Assembly: GCA_050252075.1 (NCBI GenBank)
Contig: JBFWLP010000010.1
Span: 1 to 49,806 of the forward strand
Direction of reading: 5' to 3'
DNA length: 49,806 nucleotides
DNA from: JAAYGT01 sp050252075
GTDB taxonomy: Bacteria > Pseudomonadota > Gammaproteobacteria > Burkholderiales > Burkholderiaceae_B
The position numbers and the translations under genes were made by a program. The notes under the pieces were generated by a model. The model did no database searches and had not been told where the DNA came from. It worked only from the letters and a program-made list of their open reading frames with translations. Each line of letters begins with the position of its first letter. Within the stretch, counting starts at the first letter, position 1. Shown one piece after another: positions 7,828-16,346 of the stretch.

Positions 7828-7831
7828 TAAT
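7803..7831 (+). promoter_or_regulatory. paaA operon promoter
   Basis: A perfect TTGACA (-35, 7803-7808) and AATAAT (-10, 7826-7831, 5 of 6) are separated by 17 bases. The predicted start is near 7838, about 30 bases before paaA. It is a strong-looking core promoter, consistent with control mainly by repression. Confidence 0.65.
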
Positions 7832-7868
7832 CAGTCTCATCATCCGCCCACTATGTCAGGAGACCGGT

Positions 7869-8861
7869 ATGTACGCTCAGATGGTTGAAACCGGGGTGAA
7901 ATCGGTGCGTCAAACGCATGAACTGGAAGGCCGGGAAAAAGTCTTTCAGCAGCGCATCGACGACGGCATACGCATTGAGCCGAAAGACTGGATGCCCGAA
8001 GCCTATTGCAAAACGCTGGTGCGCCAGATTTCGCAGCACGCCCACTCGGAAATCGTGGGCATGTTGCCCGAGGGGAACTGGATCACCCGGGCGCCCACGC
8101 TAAAACGCAAAGCCATCTTGCTGGCCAAGGTGCAAGACGAAGCCGGCCATGGCCTGTATCTGTACAGTGCGGCCGAAACGCTGGGGGTGTCGCGCGACGA
8201 TCTGGTCGACGACCTGCATGCCGGCCGTGCCAAGTACTCCAGCATTTTCAACTATCCCACTCTCACGTGGGCCGATATCGGCATGATAGGCTGGCTGGTC
8301 GACGGATCGGCCATCATCAACCAGATTCCCCTGTGCCGCTGTTCCTACGGCCCCTACGCGCGGGCCATGGTGCGTGTCTGCAAGGAAGAGTCGTTTCACC
8401 AGCGCCAGGGGTACGATCTGCTGATCGCCATGTGCAGGCACGGTACGCCCGAACAGAAGGCCATGTGCCAGGATGCCCTGAACCGGTGGTGGTGGCCCGC
8501 CCTCATGATGTTCGGCCCGCCCGATGCCGAATCCCCCAACAGCGCCCAGTCCATGCAATGGCGCATCAAGCTGTTTTCCAACGACGAGTTGCGCCAGAAA
8601 ATGGTCGATCAAACCGTGCCGCAAGCCGACTACCTGGGCCTGACCATTCCCGACCCCCGGTTGGTCTGGAACGAGGAACGGGGCCACTACGATTTCGGCG
8701 AGATCGACTGGAGCGAGTTCTACGCCGTACTGAAAGGCAACGGTCCCTGCAACCGCGAGCGTTTGCGTACGCGGGTGGCCGCCCACGAAAACGGTGCCTG
8801 GGTGCGCGAGGCGTTCGCCGCCCATGCCGCCAAACATACATCACAACAAGCGGTCGCCTGA
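7869..8861 (+). CDS. paaA: 1,2-phenylacetyl-CoA epoxidase, catalytic subunit A
   Basis: A 330-residue diiron subunit of the multicomponent monooxygenase that converts phenylacetyl-CoA and O2 to the 1,2-epoxide. Metal-binding motifs are visible as VQDEAGH near residue 90 and KEESFHQ near residue 176, the paired ExxH pattern of ferritin-like diiron enzymes. SD AGGAG at 7858-7862 fixes the ATG. It is the first gene of the paaABCDE block. Since the reaction consumes O2, the FNR box in its promoter makes physiological sense. Confidence 0.97.
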   Translation: MYAQMVETGVKSVRQTHELEGREKVFQQRIDDGIRIEPKDWMPEAYCKTLVRQISQHAHSEIVGMLPEGNWITRAPTLKRKAILLAKVQDEAGHGLYLYSAAETLGVSRDDLVDDLHAGRAKYSSIFNYPTLTWADIGMIGWLVDGSAIINQIPLCRCSYGPYARAMVRVCKEESFHQRQGYDLLIAMCRHGTPEQKAMCQDALNRWWWPALMMFGPPDAESPNSAQSMQWRIKLFSNDELRQKMVDQTVPQADYLGLTIPDPRLVWNEERGHYDFGEIDWSEFYAVLKGNGPCNRERLRTRVAAHENGAWVREAFAAHAAKHTSQQAVA

Positions 8862-8895
8862 CAACGGCGCATCCGGTCACCGGGGTGAATACACC

Positions 8896-9183
8896 ATGAG
8901 CAACGACACCTGGCCTCTGTGGGAGGTCTTCATACGCAGCCAGCACGGCCTGGCCCACAAGCACGTGGGCAGCCTGCACGCGCCCGACGCCGAAATGGCC
9001 ATCAACAACGCCCGCGACGTATATACGCGGCGCAACGAGGGCTTGAGCATCTGGGTGGTGAAGGCCGCCGATATCGTGGCCAGCAGCCCCGACGACAAAG
9101 AACCGCTGTTCGATCCGGCCAACAGCAAGGTGTATCGGCACCCCACCTTTTTCCCCATGCCCGACGACATCAAGCACATTTAA
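8896..9183 (+). CDS. paaB: 1,2-phenylacetyl-CoA epoxidase subunit B
   Basis: A 95-residue small structural subunit of the epoxidase that helps assemble the PaaA/PaaC core. The N-terminal WPLWEVFIRSQHGLAHKHVG and the following ARDVYTRRNEGLSIWVV are characteristic. I place the start at ATG 8896, which gives the family's normal length. Upstream in-frame codons overlap paaA and are not conserved. It sits 34 bases after paaA and 9 bases before paaC. Confidence 0.96.
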   Translation: MSNDTWPLWEVFIRSQHGLAHKHVGSLHAPDAEMAINNARDVYTRRNEGLSIWVVKAADIVASSPDDKEPLFDPANSKVYRHPTFFPMPDDIKHI

Positions 9184-9192
9184 GGCCGTTCA

Positions 9193-9957
9193 ATGGACAC
9201 CGCATTATTTGATTACGCGCTGCGCCTGGGCGACACCACGCTGATCCTTTCCCAGCGCCTGTCGCAATGGACGGGCCATGGCCCGGCGCTCGAAGAGGAA
9301 ATGGCCCAGACCAACGTGGCGCTCGATCTGCTGGGGCAGGCGCGCCTGTGGCTCACGCTGGCGGGCCAGATCGAGGGGCAGGGGCGCGACGAAGACCAGC
9401 TCGCCTTTCTTCGCGATGCGCCGCAATACCGCAACTATTTGCTGGTTGAACGCGAGAACGGTCATTACGGCGACACCATGGCGCGCCAGCTGTGTTTCGA
9501 CCTGTGGCATTACCATCTGCTCGATGCGCTGGTGCTATCCACCGATGCGCGGGTGGCCGATATTGCGCGCAAGTCGCTCAAGGAAGTGACCTACCATGTG
9601 CGCCGCTCCTGCGATGTCGTCATCCGTCTGGGCGACGGCACGCCGCTCAGTCACGAGCGCATGCAGCAGGCCATCGACGAAGTCTGGCGCTTCACCGGCG
9701 AGCTCTTCCACGACGACGACACCACACGCGCACTGGCGCAGCGCGGGGTGGCGCCCCTGCATGACAGCCTGCGCGAGCCCTGGTGGCAGTCGCTGGTTTT
9801 GGTGCTCGATCAGGCGACGCTGGTTCGTCCTGATCCGGCGCTAGCCAGCCACCCCGCGCATCGCGGAGGCACCGCCGGGCGTCACACCGAGGCGCTGGGT
9901 TACGTGCTGGCGGAAATGCAGCATTTGCAGCGCAGCTACCCCGGGGGGGTGTGGTGA
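9193..9957 (+). CDS. paaC: 1,2-phenylacetyl-CoA epoxidase subunit C
   Basis: A 254-residue ferritin-like partner of PaaA, helical but without a working metal centre in studied homologues, which forms the (AC)2 heterotetramer. Typical blocks are LGDTTLILSQRLSQW, MAQTNVALDLLGQARLW and ENGHYGDTMARQLCFDLWHY. It follows paaB by 9 bases and its stop overlaps the start of paaD. Confidence 0.96.
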   Translation: MDTALFDYALRLGDTTLILSQRLSQWTGHGPALEEEMAQTNVALDLLGQARLWLTLAGQIEGQGRDEDQLAFLRDAPQYRNYLLVERENGHYGDTMARQLCFDLWHYHLLDALVLSTDARVADIARKSLKEVTYHVRRSCDVVIRLGDGTPLSHERMQQAIDEVWRFTGELFHDDDTTRALAQRGVAPLHDSLREPWWQSLVLVLDQATLVRPDPALASHPAHRGGTAGRHTEALGYVLAEMQHLQRSYPGGVW

Positions 9958-10478
9958 ACACCATCGCGCGGCCCGATACCGGCCGGATCATGCAATGGCT
10001 GGCAACGGTCACCGATCCGGAAATCCCCGTGCTGTCAATTGTCGACCTGGGCATCGTGCGCGGGGTTGCCTGGCAGGACGACACCTGCGTCGTGACAATT
10101 ACGCCCACGTACTCGGGCTGCCCGGCCATGCAGGAGATCACGCAGGCCATTGAGACAACCTTGCACGCGCAGGGTATTGCCGGCGTCAGGGTCGACATCA
10201 GCCTGCGCGATACCTGGACCACCGACTGGATCACCCCGGCCGGCAGGCAGGCGCTGAGCGACTACGGTATTGCACCGCCCGGCGAGCAAGCCGCCGGCCG
10301 GGAGCAGGTCATTGATATTACCGGCATCACCCGCCGTCGACAGGCGCCGGCCGTTCCCTGTCCGCAATGCGGTTCCAGCGCCACACAGCTGGTCAGCCTG
10401 TTCGGGTCCACGTCGTGCAAGGCCCTGTATCGTTGCCGCCAGTGCGGCGAGCCCTTTGATTATTTCAAGGCCCATTAG
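9951..10478 (+). CDS. paaD: Phenylacetate degradation protein PaaD (MIP18 domain)
   Basis: A 175-residue MIP18/DUF59 protein thought to help mature the iron-sulfur or diiron centre of the epoxidase. The DUF59 region (about 12-90) contains VTDPEIPVLSIVDLGIVRG and the cysteine site TYSGCPAM. The C-terminus adds a zinc ribbon with CPQCGSSAT and CRQCGEPF plus an intervening cysteine near STSCKALYRC. Tandem GTG codons at 9951 and 9954 are possible starts, both overlapping the paaC stop, which indicates coupling. A G-rich stretch just upstream could serve as ribosome site. Confidence 0.95.
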   Translation: MVNTIARPDTGRIMQWLATVTDPEIPVLSIVDLGIVRGVAWQDDTCVVTITPTYSGCPAMQEITQAIETTLHAQGIAGVRVDISLRDTWTTDWITPAGRQALSDYGIAPPGEQAAGREQVIDITGITRRRQAPAVPCPQCGSSATQLVSLFGSTSCKALYRCRQCGEPFDYFKAH

Positions 10479-10480
10479 CC

Positions 10481-11563
10481 ATGAGTTCCTTTTATCCCCT
10501 GAAAGTGGCGAGCGTCCAGAAAAACACCCGTGATGCGGTTGTGGTCACCTTCGATGTGCCCCCGGCCCTGCATCCCACCTTTCACTTTCGCCCCGGCCAG
10601 TACCTTACCTTGCGCACCACGGTCGAGGGTCAGGAACTGCGCCGTTCGTACTCCATTTGCGCCGCGCCCAACGACCGGCAGCTTCGGGTGGCGGTAAAAC
10701 GGCTGAACGACGGCGCCTTCTCTTCGTGGGCCAACCACCATCTGCAGGCGGGCGATGTCCTTGACGTCATGCCCCCCGATGGCAATTTCACGCTGATGTT
10801 TTCCCCGGAAAACCGGCATAACTATGTGGCTTTTGCCGTGGGCAGTGGCATTACGCCCATTTTGTCGCTGGTGAAAACCGCGCTGGAAACCGAGCCCGGC
10901 AGCTCGTTCACCCTGTTCTATGGCAACCGCGCCTCGTCGGCCGTGCTGTTTCGCGAGGAAATCGAAGATCTGAAAAACCGCTACATGCAGCGGTTTTCGC
11001 TGGTGTATATCATGAGCCGCGAGCACCAGGATATTGACCTGTTCAATGGTCGGCTGGACGGCGACAAGGTGAAACAGCTGCTTTCGGTGTGGATGAATCC
11101 GTCCAGCATCGACTACGCCTTTATCTGTGGCCCGCAGGAAATGACCGACTCGGTGATTCAGGCCCTGCAGGAAAAAGGCCTGGACCACTCCCGCATCAAG
11201 TACGAGCTGTTCGGGTCGCCCAAAGGGCCGCGGGCCCTGCGCAAGGGGGCCGACGCCCGCAGGGCGCCGGGAGCCGACCAGTGCGCGCTGACCGTGGTGT
11301 ACGAGGGCGTCACACGAACGTTGACCATCGAAAAGAACAAAGATAGTGTGCTCGATTCCGCCCTGGCGCAGGGAATTGAGCTGCCGTATTCGTGCAAAGG
11401 CGGTGTATGTTCAACCTGCCGCTGCAAAGTGGTGCAGGGCGAGGTGGATATGGATGCCAACTTTGCCCTTGAAGATTATGAAGTTCGACGCGGTTTTATT
11501 TTAAGTTGCCAGAGTTTCCCGGTTACCGATGCCCTGGTCATCGATTTCGATCAGGAAACGTAA
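10481..11563 (+). CDS. paaE: 1,2-phenylacetyl-CoA epoxidase, reductase subunit E
   Basis: A 360-residue NADPH-dependent oxidoreductase that feeds electrons to PaaA. Domains in order are an FAD-binding beta-barrel (about 1-105, with RPGQYLTLRT and RRSYSICAAP), a nicotinamide-binding domain (about 110-235, with VAFAVGSGITPILSLVKT and FICGPQEM), and a plant-type 2Fe-2S ferredoxin domain (about 265-360) with CKGGVCSTCRCKV and the fourth cysteine in FILSCQS. It starts two bases after paaD. Confidence 0.97.
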   Translation: MSSFYPLKVASVQKNTRDAVVVTFDVPPALHPTFHFRPGQYLTLRTTVEGQELRRSYSICAAPNDRQLRVAVKRLNDGAFSSWANHHLQAGDVLDVMPPDGNFTLMFSPENRHNYVAFAVGSGITPILSLVKTALETEPGSSFTLFYGNRASSAVLFREEIEDLKNRYMQRFSLVYIMSREHQDIDLFNGRLDGDKVKQLLSVWMNPSSIDYAFICGPQEMTDSVIQALQEKGLDHSRIKYELFGSPKGPRALRKGADARRAPGADQCALTVVYEGVTRTLTIEKNKDSVLDSALAQGIELPYSCKGGVCSTCRCKVVQGEVDMDANFALEDYEVRRGFILSCQSFPVTDALVIDFDQET

Positions 11564-11585
11564 CCAAAAGAACAGGAGAAAGAAG

Positions 11586-13250
11586 GTGTCCACCCAATTT
11601 TTTGAAAAGAATCACGCCCTGCTGGAGCAGGCTGTTCAGGCAATTGCCCAGCGGGGTTACTGGAGCCCGTTCTCCGAAAATCCCAGTCCGCGTGCCTATG
11701 GTGAAACCGCCAATGACGACGGCCGCCGTGCCTTCGACGCGTATCTGAACCAAACCTTTCCCCTGGAACAGCCCGGGGCGGTTGGGCAGGTGGGCAGCGA
11801 AGTCTCGCCGTTCGGCCCGGCGCTCAACGTGCGTTATCCGAACATGCCGCTCGACGCCCTTGTCGGTAATGCATCGACCGCTCTGGCGCAGTGGCGGCAG
11901 GCCGGGCCGCAGGCCTGGGTGGGGGTTGCCCTGGAAATATTGCGTCGCCTGAATCAGCGCTCGTTCGAGATCGCTTACGCCGTGCAGCACACCACGGGCC
12001 AGGGTTTCATGATGGCCTTTCAGGCCGGCGGGCCCCACGCCCAGGATCGCGGCCTGGAAGCGGTGGCCTATGCCTGGCAGGAAATGTCGCGTATTCCGTC
12101 GCGCGTTGTGTGGGAAAAACCACAGGGCAAGCACGACCCCATACGCATGGAAAAAACGTTCACGGTGGTGCCGCGCGGGATCGCCCTGGTGATCGGCTGC
12201 GCCACATTTCCCACCTGGAACGGCTACCCCGGCCTGTTTGCCAGCCTGGCCACGGGCAACGGGGTGATAGTCAAGCCGCATCCGGGGGCCATTCTGCCAC
12301 TGGCCATCACGGTGCATATTGCCCGTCAGGTGCTGGCCGAGGCGGGCATGGATCCCAATGTGGTCCAGCTGGCCGCCCACGAGCCGGGCGACACGCTGCC
12401 GCAGCAACTGGCCACCCATCGCGCCGTCAAGCTGATCGATTTCACCGGCAGCACGCAAAACGGCAACTGGCTCGAAGACAATGCCCGGCAGGCGCAGGTA
12501 TACACGGAAAAGGCGGGCGTCAACCAAGTGGTCATCGATTCGGTGCAGGATCTGAACGCCGTGGCGCGCAATCTGGCGTTCTCGTTCGCCTTGTATTCCG
12601 GGCAAATGTGCACGGCGCCGCAAAATATCTACGTGCCACGGTCCGGTATTGCCGGTCCCGACGGCCAACTGGGGTTCGACGACGTTGCGCAGGCATTGGC
12701 CAGGGCGGTGCAGAAGCTCGTGTCCGATCCGGCACGGGCGGTGGAAATTACCGGCGCCATCCAGAATGAAGGTGTCATCCAGCGCATTGAAAAAGCCCGC
12801 GCCCTGGGCCTGCCCGTGCTGTGCGACAGCGCGGCCATCGAGCATCCCGATTTTCCGGGGGCGCGGGTTCGCACGCCCTTGCTGCTACAGGCACAGGCAG
12901 ATCACCCTGACATTTTCCACGAATGGTTCGGGCCGATCGCCTTCGTGGTGGCCACCGACTCCACCGACCACAGTCTGCAGCTGGCTGAACAGTCCGTTAT
13001 TGAGAACGGCGCGCTTACCCTGGCCGTCTATTCAACCCGCGACGACGTACTGGCCAAGGCACGCCAGGTTGCCGAACAGGCGGGGGTGTCGCTGTCGCTG
13101 AACCTGACGGGCGCCGTGTTCGTGAACCAGACGGCGGCCTACAGCGACTTCCATGGCACCGGGGCCAACCCCGCCGCCAATGCCGCCTTGTCCGATTCCG
13201 CCTATGTGGCCAACCGGTTCCGTGTCGTGCAAACGCGCCGTCACGTTTAA
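11586..13250 (+). CDS. paaN: Phenylacetate degradation aldehyde dehydrogenase PaaN
   Basis: A 554-residue aldehyde dehydrogenase of the PaaN type. It should oxidise the semialdehyde formed on opening of oxepin-CoA. The catalytic cysteine lies in SGQMCTAPQN near residue 341, and the cofactor-domain glutamate probably lies in YTEKAGVNQ near 307. Unlike E. coli PaaZ (about 680 residues), it ends without a MaoC-like hydratase domain, so ring hydrolysis needs another protein. I chose GTG 11586 because AGGAG (11574-11578) precedes it at 7 bases. An upstream in-frame ATG lies inside paaE and adds an arginine-rich stretch unlike the family. Confidence 0.9.
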   Translation: MSTQFFEKNHALLEQAVQAIAQRGYWSPFSENPSPRAYGETANDDGRRAFDAYLNQTFPLEQPGAVGQVGSEVSPFGPALNVRYPNMPLDALVGNASTALAQWRQAGPQAWVGVALEILRRLNQRSFEIAYAVQHTTGQGFMMAFQAGGPHAQDRGLEAVAYAWQEMSRIPSRVVWEKPQGKHDPIRMEKTFTVVPRGIALVIGCATFPTWNGYPGLFASLATGNGVIVKPHPGAILPLAITVHIARQVLAEAGMDPNVVQLAAHEPGDTLPQQLATHRAVKLIDFTGSTQNGNWLEDNARQAQVYTEKAGVNQVVIDSVQDLNAVARNLAFSFALYSGQMCTAPQNIYVPRSGIAGPDGQLGFDDVAQALARAVQKLVSDPARAVEITGAIQNEGVIQRIEKARALGLPVLCDSAAIEHPDFPGARVRTPLLLQAQADHPDIFHEWFGPIAFVVATDSTDHSLQLAEQSVIENGALTLAVYSTRDDVLAKARQVAEQAGVSLSLNLTGAVFVNQTAAYSDFHGTGANPAANAALSDSAYVANRFRVVQTRRHV

Positions 13251-13274
13251 ACTGGCGCATTCACAGGAGACACG

Positions 13275-14063
13275 ATGAATTACGAAACGATTTTGTTCGA
13301 ACTGAATGACGGTAGTGCACGCATTACGCTGAATCGTCCCGACAAGCTGAACAGTTTTACGTCGGTCATGCACGGCGAGCTGGCGCAGGCGCTTGATGCG
13401 CTTGAAAAGAATCCTCCCCGGGTACTGGTCATCACCGGGGCGGGCCGGGGCTTCTGCGCCGGCCAGGACCTGTCCGAACGCCAGATGGGCGGCGGTGGCG
13501 AGCGTGTCGACCTGGGCGACACCATTGAACGCTACTATGCGCCGCTGGTGCGCCGCGTGCGTGCCTTGCCGCTACCGGTGGTGGTGGGGGTGAACGGCGT
13601 TGCCGCGGGTGCCGGCGCCAACTTCGCGCTGGCGGGCGATATTGTCATTGCCCGGGAATCGGCCAGCTTCATCCAGCCGTTCTGCCGTCTGGGCCTGTTG
13701 CCCGATACCGGCGGCACCTTCTTTCTGCCGCGACTGGTGGGGCCGGCGCGCGCCATGGGCTTGTCGCTGCTGGGCGACAAGCTTTCGGCCCGGCAGGCGG
13801 CCGACTGGGGCCTGATCTGGGAGTGCGTGGCCGACGATGCCTTCGAGGATCGCTTGCAGGCACTGGCCACTCATTTTGCCGCTGCTCCTACCAAAGGCCT
13901 GGCCTATACCAAACGGGCGCTCAACCAGAGCTTCGAAAACTCGCTCGATGTCCAGCTCGACGTCGAGCGCGACCTGATGCGTGAACTGGGCCGCAGCGAC
14001 GACTACGCCGAAGGCGTGGCCGCCTTCCTGGCCAAGCGGCCGCCGGTATTTACAGGAAGGTAG
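13275..14063 (+). CDS. paaG: 2-(1,2-epoxy-1,2-dihydrophenyl)acetyl-CoA isomerase
   Basis: A 262-residue crotonase-superfamily enzyme that isomerises the ring epoxide to oxepin-CoA, and in some species also shifts double bonds later in the pathway. The start (ARITLNRPDKLNSFTSVMH), the oxyanion-hole region GAGRGFCAGQDLSER and VNGVAAGAGANFALAGD, and LGLLPDTGGTFFLPRLVG are typical of PaaG. An AGGAG site precedes the ATG. It lies between paaN and paaI in the same direction. Confidence 0.94.
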   Translation: MNYETILFELNDGSARITLNRPDKLNSFTSVMHGELAQALDALEKNPPRVLVITGAGRGFCAGQDLSERQMGGGGERVDLGDTIERYYAPLVRRVRALPLPVVVGVNGVAAGAGANFALAGDIVIARESASFIQPFCRLGLLPDTGGTFFLPRLVGPARAMGLSLLGDKLSARQAADWGLIWECVADDAFEDRLQALATHFAAAPTKGLAYTKRALNQSFENSLDVQLDVERDLMRELGRSDDYAEGVAAFLAKRPPVFTGR

Positions 14064-14069
14064 GCAGCC

Positions 14070-14522
14070 ATGAGTCAGCAAGCATCGCCGGCTTTACCCA
14101 CCGATCCGCAGCAACTGGCCGAGCTGGCGGCGCAAACCATGTACAGCGCCGACGCCGCCTCGCAGAACCTGGGTATGCAGCTGGTGTCCGTGGCCCCCGG
14201 CCAGGCCAGCATGCGCATGCCTGTGCGGGCCGACATGCTCAACGGCCACAAAACATGCCACGGAGGATTCATTTTTTCCCTGGCCGACAGCACCTTTGCG
14301 TTTGCCTGCAATTCGCACAACGACGTTACCGTGGCCTCGGGCTGCACCATCGATTACGTGGCGCCGGCGGTTGAAGGCGACGTCCTGACGGCCACCGCCA
14401 CCGAGTTTCATCGGGCCGGCCGGGTGGGCGTCTACGATGTACACGTTACAAACCAGAAAGGGCAATCCATCGCCATCTTCCGCGGACGCTCGTACCGTCT
14501 GCGCGGGCAGGTGGCGGGCTGA
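14070..14522 (+). CDS. paaI: Hydroxyphenylacetyl-CoA thioesterase PaaI
   Basis: A 150-residue hotdog-fold thioesterase. The key block NGHKTCHGGFIFSLADSTFA (residues about 52-71) contains the HGG turn and the catalytic aspartate of the PaaI group. In studied systems it rescues CoA from dead-end intermediates formed when the epoxide or oxepin accumulates. It follows paaG by 6 bases and precedes paaK by 44 bases. Confidence 0.94.
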   Translation: MSQQASPALPTDPQQLAELAAQTMYSADAASQNLGMQLVSVAPGQASMRMPVRADMLNGHKTCHGGFIFSLADSTFAFACNSHNDVTVASGCTIDYVAPAVEGDVLTATATEFHRAGRVGVYDVHVTNQKGQSIAIFRGRSYRLRGQVAG

Positions 14523-14566
14523 ACAGAACCCCGGACAACCTTTGGAAAAAGGGCAGGAGATACGCT

Positions 14567-15883
14567 ATGTCGCACGCAACGGCCTCACGCCTTGGGCGTG
14601 AACCCATTGAACATGCCAGCCAGGACGAACTGCGGCGGCTGCAGCTGGAAAGGCTGCAATGGTCGCTGCGCCATGCCTATGATCACGTGCCGCATTACAG
14701 GAAGGCATTCGATGCGGCCGGCGTTCATCCCGACGATCTGAAAGATCTTTCGGATCTGAAACGCTTTCCTTTCACGACCAAGCAAGACCTGCGGGCAAAC
14801 TACCCCTTCGGCATGTTTGCCGTACCGCGCGAGCGTGTGGCCCGTATCCATGCCTCCAGCGGCACCACCGGCAAGCCAACGGTGGTGGGTTACACCTTGC
14901 AGGACATCGACCATTGGTCGAATCTGGTGGCCCGATCCATCTGGGCGGCGGGCGGGCGCCCGGGTCACCGGGTGCATGTCGCCTATGGCTACGGCCTTTT
15001 CACCGGCGGCCTCGGGGCGCATTACGGGGCCGAACGGCTGGGGTGCACGGTCATTCCCATGTCGGGCGGGCAAACCGAAAAACAGGTGCAGCTCATACAA
15101 GATTTCGAACCTGAAATCATCATGGTCACGCCTTCCTATTTTTGCACCTTGCTCGAAGAGATGGTGCGCGAAGGCATCGACCCGAAATCCACCTCGCTGC
15201 GTATCGGCATTTTCGGGGCGGAGCCCTGGACGGGCCAGATGCGTCACGACATCGAGGCCCGGTCCGGTATCGACGCGGTCGATATCTACGGTTTGTCCGA
15301 GGTCATGGGGCCGGGTGTGGCCATGGAGTGCGTCGAGTCCAAAGACGGTCCGGTGGTGTGGGAAGACCATTTCTACCCCGAAATCATCGATCCGGTGACC
15401 GGCGAAGTGCTGCCCGACGGGGCCGAGGGTGAACTGGTGTTCACCTCGCTAACCCGTGAGGCCATGCCGGTGGTGCGCTACCGTACCCGCGACCTGACCC
15501 GCCTGCTGGCGCCCACCTCGCGCAGCATGCGGCGGATCGACAAAATTACCGGCCGCAGCGACGACATGCTGATCGTACGCGGTGTGAACCTTTTTCCCAC
15601 CCAGGTCGAGGAGCTCATTCTCAAAATGCCTGAATTGTCGGCCCAGTACCAGCTGGTGCTGACGCGCAGCGGAACCCTCGACGAACTTGAAGTCCTTGCC
15701 GAGGTGCGCCCCGAGTTCGATCATCTGGGCGTTGCCCAGCGCGAGTCCCTGGCCCAGAAGCTCATGCACACGGTAAAAACCTACATCGGTGTGTCGGCCA
15801 AGGTCACGGTACAGACGGCCGGGCTGGTCGAGCGCACCCTTACCGGCAAAGCCCGGCGCGTCATCGACAAGCGGCCGCGGTAA
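14567..15883 (+). CDS. paaK: Phenylacetate-CoA ligase
   Basis: A 438-residue AMP-forming ligase (ANL superfamily) that activates phenylacetate with CoA and ATP, the entry step of the pathway and the source of the PaaX inducer. Motifs are the ATP loop SSGTTGKPTVVGY near residue 97, YGLSEVMGPG, YRTRDLT, and GRSDDMLIVRGVNLFPTQVE near residue 330. AGGAG precedes the ATG. It is the last paa gene, and acpS starts only four bases after its stop. Confidence 0.96.
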   Translation: MSHATASRLGREPIEHASQDELRRLQLERLQWSLRHAYDHVPHYRKAFDAAGVHPDDLKDLSDLKRFPFTTKQDLRANYPFGMFAVPRERVARIHASSGTTGKPTVVGYTLQDIDHWSNLVARSIWAAGGRPGHRVHVAYGYGLFTGGLGAHYGAERLGCTVIPMSGGQTEKQVQLIQDFEPEIIMVTPSYFCTLLEEMVREGIDPKSTSLRIGIFGAEPWTGQMRHDIEARSGIDAVDIYGLSEVMGPGVAMECVESKDGPVVWEDHFYPEIIDPVTGEVLPDGAEGELVFTSLTREAMPVVRYRTRDLTRLLAPTSRSMRRIDKITGRSDDMLIVRGVNLFPTQVEELILKMPELSAQYQLVLTRSGTLDELEVLAEVRPEFDHLGVAQRESLAQKLMHTVKTYIGVSAKVTVQTAGLVERTLTGKARRVIDKRPR

Positions 15884-15887
15884 GTTC

Positions 15888-16304
15888 ATGCATCTGCCCA
15901 CAACCCAACAGATTGCGGGAATCGGCGTCGATATCGCCCGCGTTGACCGTATTGCCCGCGCCTACGACCGTTATGGCGAGCGATTTGTCCGCCGTATTCT
16001 GGGCGCGCAGGAAATCGTGAAGTTTTCGGCCCGTCATGCGCGTGACCCGAACCGGGGCATTCGTTTTCTGGCTACCCGCTTCGCTGCCAAAGAGGCCTTT
16101 TCGAAAGCCGTGGGGCTGGGCATGCGCTCGCCCATGGCCTGGTCGCGCATGCAAACGCTGAACGAAGCCGGCGGCAAACCTGTGGTTGTGCTGTCCGATC
16201 CCCTGAAAACCTGGTTTGAAGCCCGGTTCGGCAAGGCTCATGTGTCGGTAACCGACGAAGCCGACACAGTGGTGGCCTTTGTGATCGTTGAATCGCCGCC
16301 TTAG
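15888..16304 (+). CDS. acpS: Holo-[acyl-carrier-protein] synthase
   Basis: A 138-residue phosphopantetheinyl transferase that activates acyl carrier protein. The Mg-binding GIGVDIARVDRI near the start and FLATRFAAKEAFSKAVGLGM near residue 62 are the family signatures. The ATG at 15888 lies four bases after the paaK stop with only a weak ribosome site. A GC-rich inverted repeat (GCCGCC/GGCGGC) overlaps the 3' end. In many proteobacteria acpS follows pdxJ. Here a catabolic operon takes that place, so an internal promoter for this normally essential gene is expected. Confidence 0.93.
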   Translation: MHLPTTQQIAGIGVDIARVDRIARAYDRYGERFVRRILGAQEIVKFSARHARDPNRGIRFLATRFAAKEAFSKAVGLGMRSPMAWSRMQTLNEAGGKPVVVLSDPLKTWFEARFGKAHVSVTDEADTVVAFVIVESPP

Positions 16305-16346
16305 CGGCGGCGCCAGTGCTACCATACGCGTTTTTGGACTGAACCT

